A stretch of DNA of 10,000 nucleotides from assembly GCF_042767895.1 (NCBI RefSeq), contig NC_091558.1, positions 6,257,010 to 6,267,009 of the forward strand, in the 5' to 3' direction. Every line of letters begins with the position of its first letter. Position 1 is the stretch's first letter. This DNA is from Penaeus vannamei (lineage: Eukaryota; Arthropoda; Malacostraca; Decapoda; Penaeidae). Positions 8,143-10,000 of this stretch are shown here, one piece after another. The translations under genes and the position numbers were made by a program. The notes under the pieces were generated by a model. The model did not search any database. It was not told the origin of the DNA and saw nothing but the letters and a program-made list of their open reading frames with translations.

Positions 8143-8640
8143 TTGAACAATGAACAAACCCTTTTAGATTTTTCGTACGCGACGATCGGTACTCATACAC
8201 ACAACAAAGATACATCCCCTTATGACACTGCAATTCTCTGGCTAAAAAGGGGGATTTGGGGAACATTATTTGTATCCACTAGTTGGGAATTCAAGCAATA
8301 TATAAAGCGTAGGGCTTATTCCACTCATCTAGCCGCGCTAATCACTCCCCCTCCCGGGACAATGGTCATTTAATCGTCATAAGGCACGCCCGTGGCCCCG
8401 TCTAACCGGCCCACTCCGCTGGATAATAAAAGAATAATTGCCATAACCCATATCTTTCTCCATTTCAGCTGTTACGCTCTTAACAACAGCTCATTCGATC
8501 CACTAACACCGCTTCATAAAACAACACGCAGTCCAACGCACTATCCTGCCACCATGCCACTTATCACACTAAAAGGGGAACAAGCACGACCACCCCAAAA
8601 CCACCTCACCATTCGCCATCGCGACACAGGAGGGTACACC
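8143..8640. other. Unique mixed sequence, no gene identified
   Basis: Short open frames on the + strand lack codon bias and motifs. A TATATAAAG word at 8299-8307 precedes a TCATCT word by about the distance expected of an arthropod TATA/initiator pair, but no transcript candidate follows. Confidence 0.45.
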
Positions 8641-8642
8641 GC

Positions 8643-8656
8643 CACACACACACACC
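8643..8656 (+). repeat. Short (CA)7 run
   Basis: This is a short CA dinucleotide run within C-rich sequence. Confidence 0.8.
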
Positions 8657-8732
8657 ATCCCGCCCCTTGCCAAAGAGGGTGCCATGGCATCATCATTTGG
8701 ACCCCCCCTCCCCTCTGCCCGTGCCGTGACCA

Positions 8733-8795
8733 CCCTCCCTCCCTCCTTCCCTCCCTCCCCCGCTCCTTGCCTTCCCCCTCCCTGCCCCCTAGTCA
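8733..8795 (-). repeat. Degenerate CCCT/CCTT tract; G-quadruplex motif on the - strand
   Basis: CCCT units at 8733-8760, with one CCTT variant, continue as C/T-rich words to the CCCCCTAG at about 8795. The complement carries more than four GGG runs with single-base loops between most of them, fitting a quadruplex on the - strand. Confidence 0.75.
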
Positions 8796-9218
8796 TATTT
8801 CCCCGGGGTGGAGATGCACAGTTAGGATGACCAGATTGCGTATGAAATTTCGTTTTCCATCGAGGCAACGTCACCACAGCGCAGATTTCGGCTCCCGTGA
8901 TATTAATATAATTACAGTGACGAATGCAAATGCTCCTGATTTTCAACATTTTTAGATTCGCAAATAAACAGGGCCATTCATCAATGTGGATAGTGCACAT
9001 GGTATTAATTTGTCATGTAAACGAAAATAAAAGTGTTTTGATTACATGAACCCAGTTGGCTAAAACATAGATGCTGGAGCATTCACGCCGCTGAAAACTA
9101 CACTTAATTTACACACAGTCCGAACCACAATTGTGATTTAACGCAAGCCCAGAGCCCCTTAAAATAAAGCACCGGTTGAGAGTAATAAAAAAATCTATTG
9201 GTAATATTCATGTACTCC
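8796..9218. other. AT-rich unique sequence, no gene identified
   Basis: Composition shifts to AT-rich after about 8880. Several AATAAA words (for example near 9026 and 9164) occur, but none follows a supported gene. No tandem or RNA structure is seen. Confidence 0.5.
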
Positions 9219-9296
9219 TGATGAATTGATACTTCACTGTATAATCATTGTATAATGGCCGAATAATACGGCAGAATGGCATTCATCAATTCATCA
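9219..9296. repeat. Perfect 12-bp inverted repeat spanning 78 bases
   Basis: TGATGAATTGAT (9219-9230) and ATCAATTCATCA (9285-9296) are exact reverse complements with 54 bases between them. The interior holds a direct repeat TGTATAAT (9238 and 9249), a duplicated AATGGC and a small GCCG/CGGC stem. It could be a tiny inverted-repeat element or chance in AT-rich DNA; no clear target-site duplication flanks it. Confidence 0.55.
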
Positions 9297-9589
9297 TTTT
9301 TACCCACCAGACTGGTATCTCTGTCGCTTCCATGAATTTGACCAGTGGAACCATCATATAGTACACCGTAATGTCGAAAGCTTAAGCAATAGTTTTTTTC
9401 CTGCCTTAATTATTACTGAATTACGGAAACCATGATGGGAATAGAAACCGCCTTATGAATTCAATATGGGCTCGTATTTTATAGCATTTCCGTATCACCA
9501 ATGGCTTGATTTGTATTGCCATAATAGAGTTTATTGTTGTGTGGTTACACGAATTTAACTTATTTTCAATATAATTCTTATGGTATTAT
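9297..9589. other. AT-rich unique sequence, nothing recognised
   Basis: No open frame, tandem repeat or RNA motif stands out in this stretch. Confidence 0.5.
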
Positions 9590-9960
9590 CATCAGCAACA
9601 TTTGTTTCCCTGTCACCTTTATTTTTACACTTATCAACAATTTTCATCATTATCATTATTTGACTTATTAATTTTGTTACTGTCATTGCTAACAATAGCA
9701 CTAAATTAATAAGTTGTCTGAAATTAATTGCAATCACTGAATAAAACCAACACTGCAACAGCAACAGCAGTGACAGACAAAACTAAAACAAAAATCATAT
9801 GATATCTGGAACTATAAATACTGAAGATCATATTCTCCCTTTTATCACTATATCATTGTCGGTGCAATTTATATTCAGCTATTAGATCAATAACAATTAT
9901 CATAATTATAAGCCATATTATCATCATAATTATTGCTACTAAAATGTCATTGATGTTTTA
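9590..9960 (+). repeat. Imperfect ATC/ATT triplet-like tract
   Basis: Words such as TTCATCATTATCATTATTTG near 9642-9661 and ATTATCATCATAATTATTGC near 9915-9935 recur, with a CAACAGCAACAGCAG patch at about 9756-9770. The mixture of ATC, ATT and CAG triplets resembles the tract around the GTA array at 5560-6100. Long perfect runs are absent. Confidence 0.55.
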
Positions 9961-10000
9961 TAAAAGAGGTGTAAACATTTCAATGGCAAAAGCGCCTCAT

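Noticed and set aside
8299..8330. TATATAAAG followed at the right distance by TCATCT as a core promoter
   Set aside because: The initiator match is imperfect, no gene follows, and TATA words are frequent in AT-rich DNA.

Overview
This window looks like nuclear DNA from an animal whose genome is saturated with simple repeats. The dominant features are very long, nearly pure microsatellites: (GA)n, (TC)n, (TG)n, (AT)n and (GTA)n of 60-120 bp each. Between them lie purine/pyrimidine-biased tracts, degenerate minisatellites and AT-rich unique sequence. This texture is well known from penaeid shrimp and other decapods, so a decapod crustacean is my best guess, but no diagnostic gene confirms it. 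I see no ribosome-binding sites, operons, RNA genes, CRISPR arrays or phage/IS genes. No stretch can be called as a confident protein gene, and most long open frames here exist because simple repeats or one-sided C/T tracts contain no stop codons.

Layout. 1-300: G-rich sequence with two strong G-quadruplex motifs. 301-930: (GA)n complex with interspersed ACAGATCGCG units. 946-1000: C-rich tract. 1260-1745: compound (TG)n/(TATG)n. 1745-2275: almost purely purine, with (GA)44 and a run of five G-tracts. 2280-3560: the same strand flips to C+T-rich, ending in a degenerate C-rich minisatellite whose core recurs at multiples of 3. 3860-3992: G-rich. 4329-4670: degenerate 22-bp tandem repeat. 4670-5400: AT-rich unique DNA with an A-rich tract. 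5402-5552: (TC)49 locus. 5560-6100: long triplet-repeat complex around (GTA)31.

6491-6919 is the one stretch that looks like a gene fragment: a CpG-rich island of unique sequence, open for 142 codons on the + strand and for 90 codons in the exactly complementary frame on the - strand. By hand count its + frame is clearly G/C-rich at third positions. It has no convincing start or splice borders and I cannot name it. After this come a composite (AT)32/(CG)/(CA) locus (7221-7381), moderately GC-rich unique sequence (7382-8700), a CCCT tract (8733-8795), and AT-rich DNA to the end, with an inverted repeat (9219-9296) and further imperfect ATC/ATT triplets.

I find no cooperating gene system. The points most worth checking are the coding-like island, the 22-bp minisatellite, the frame-preserving C-rich array, and the strand-wise purine/pyrimidine switch near 2280.
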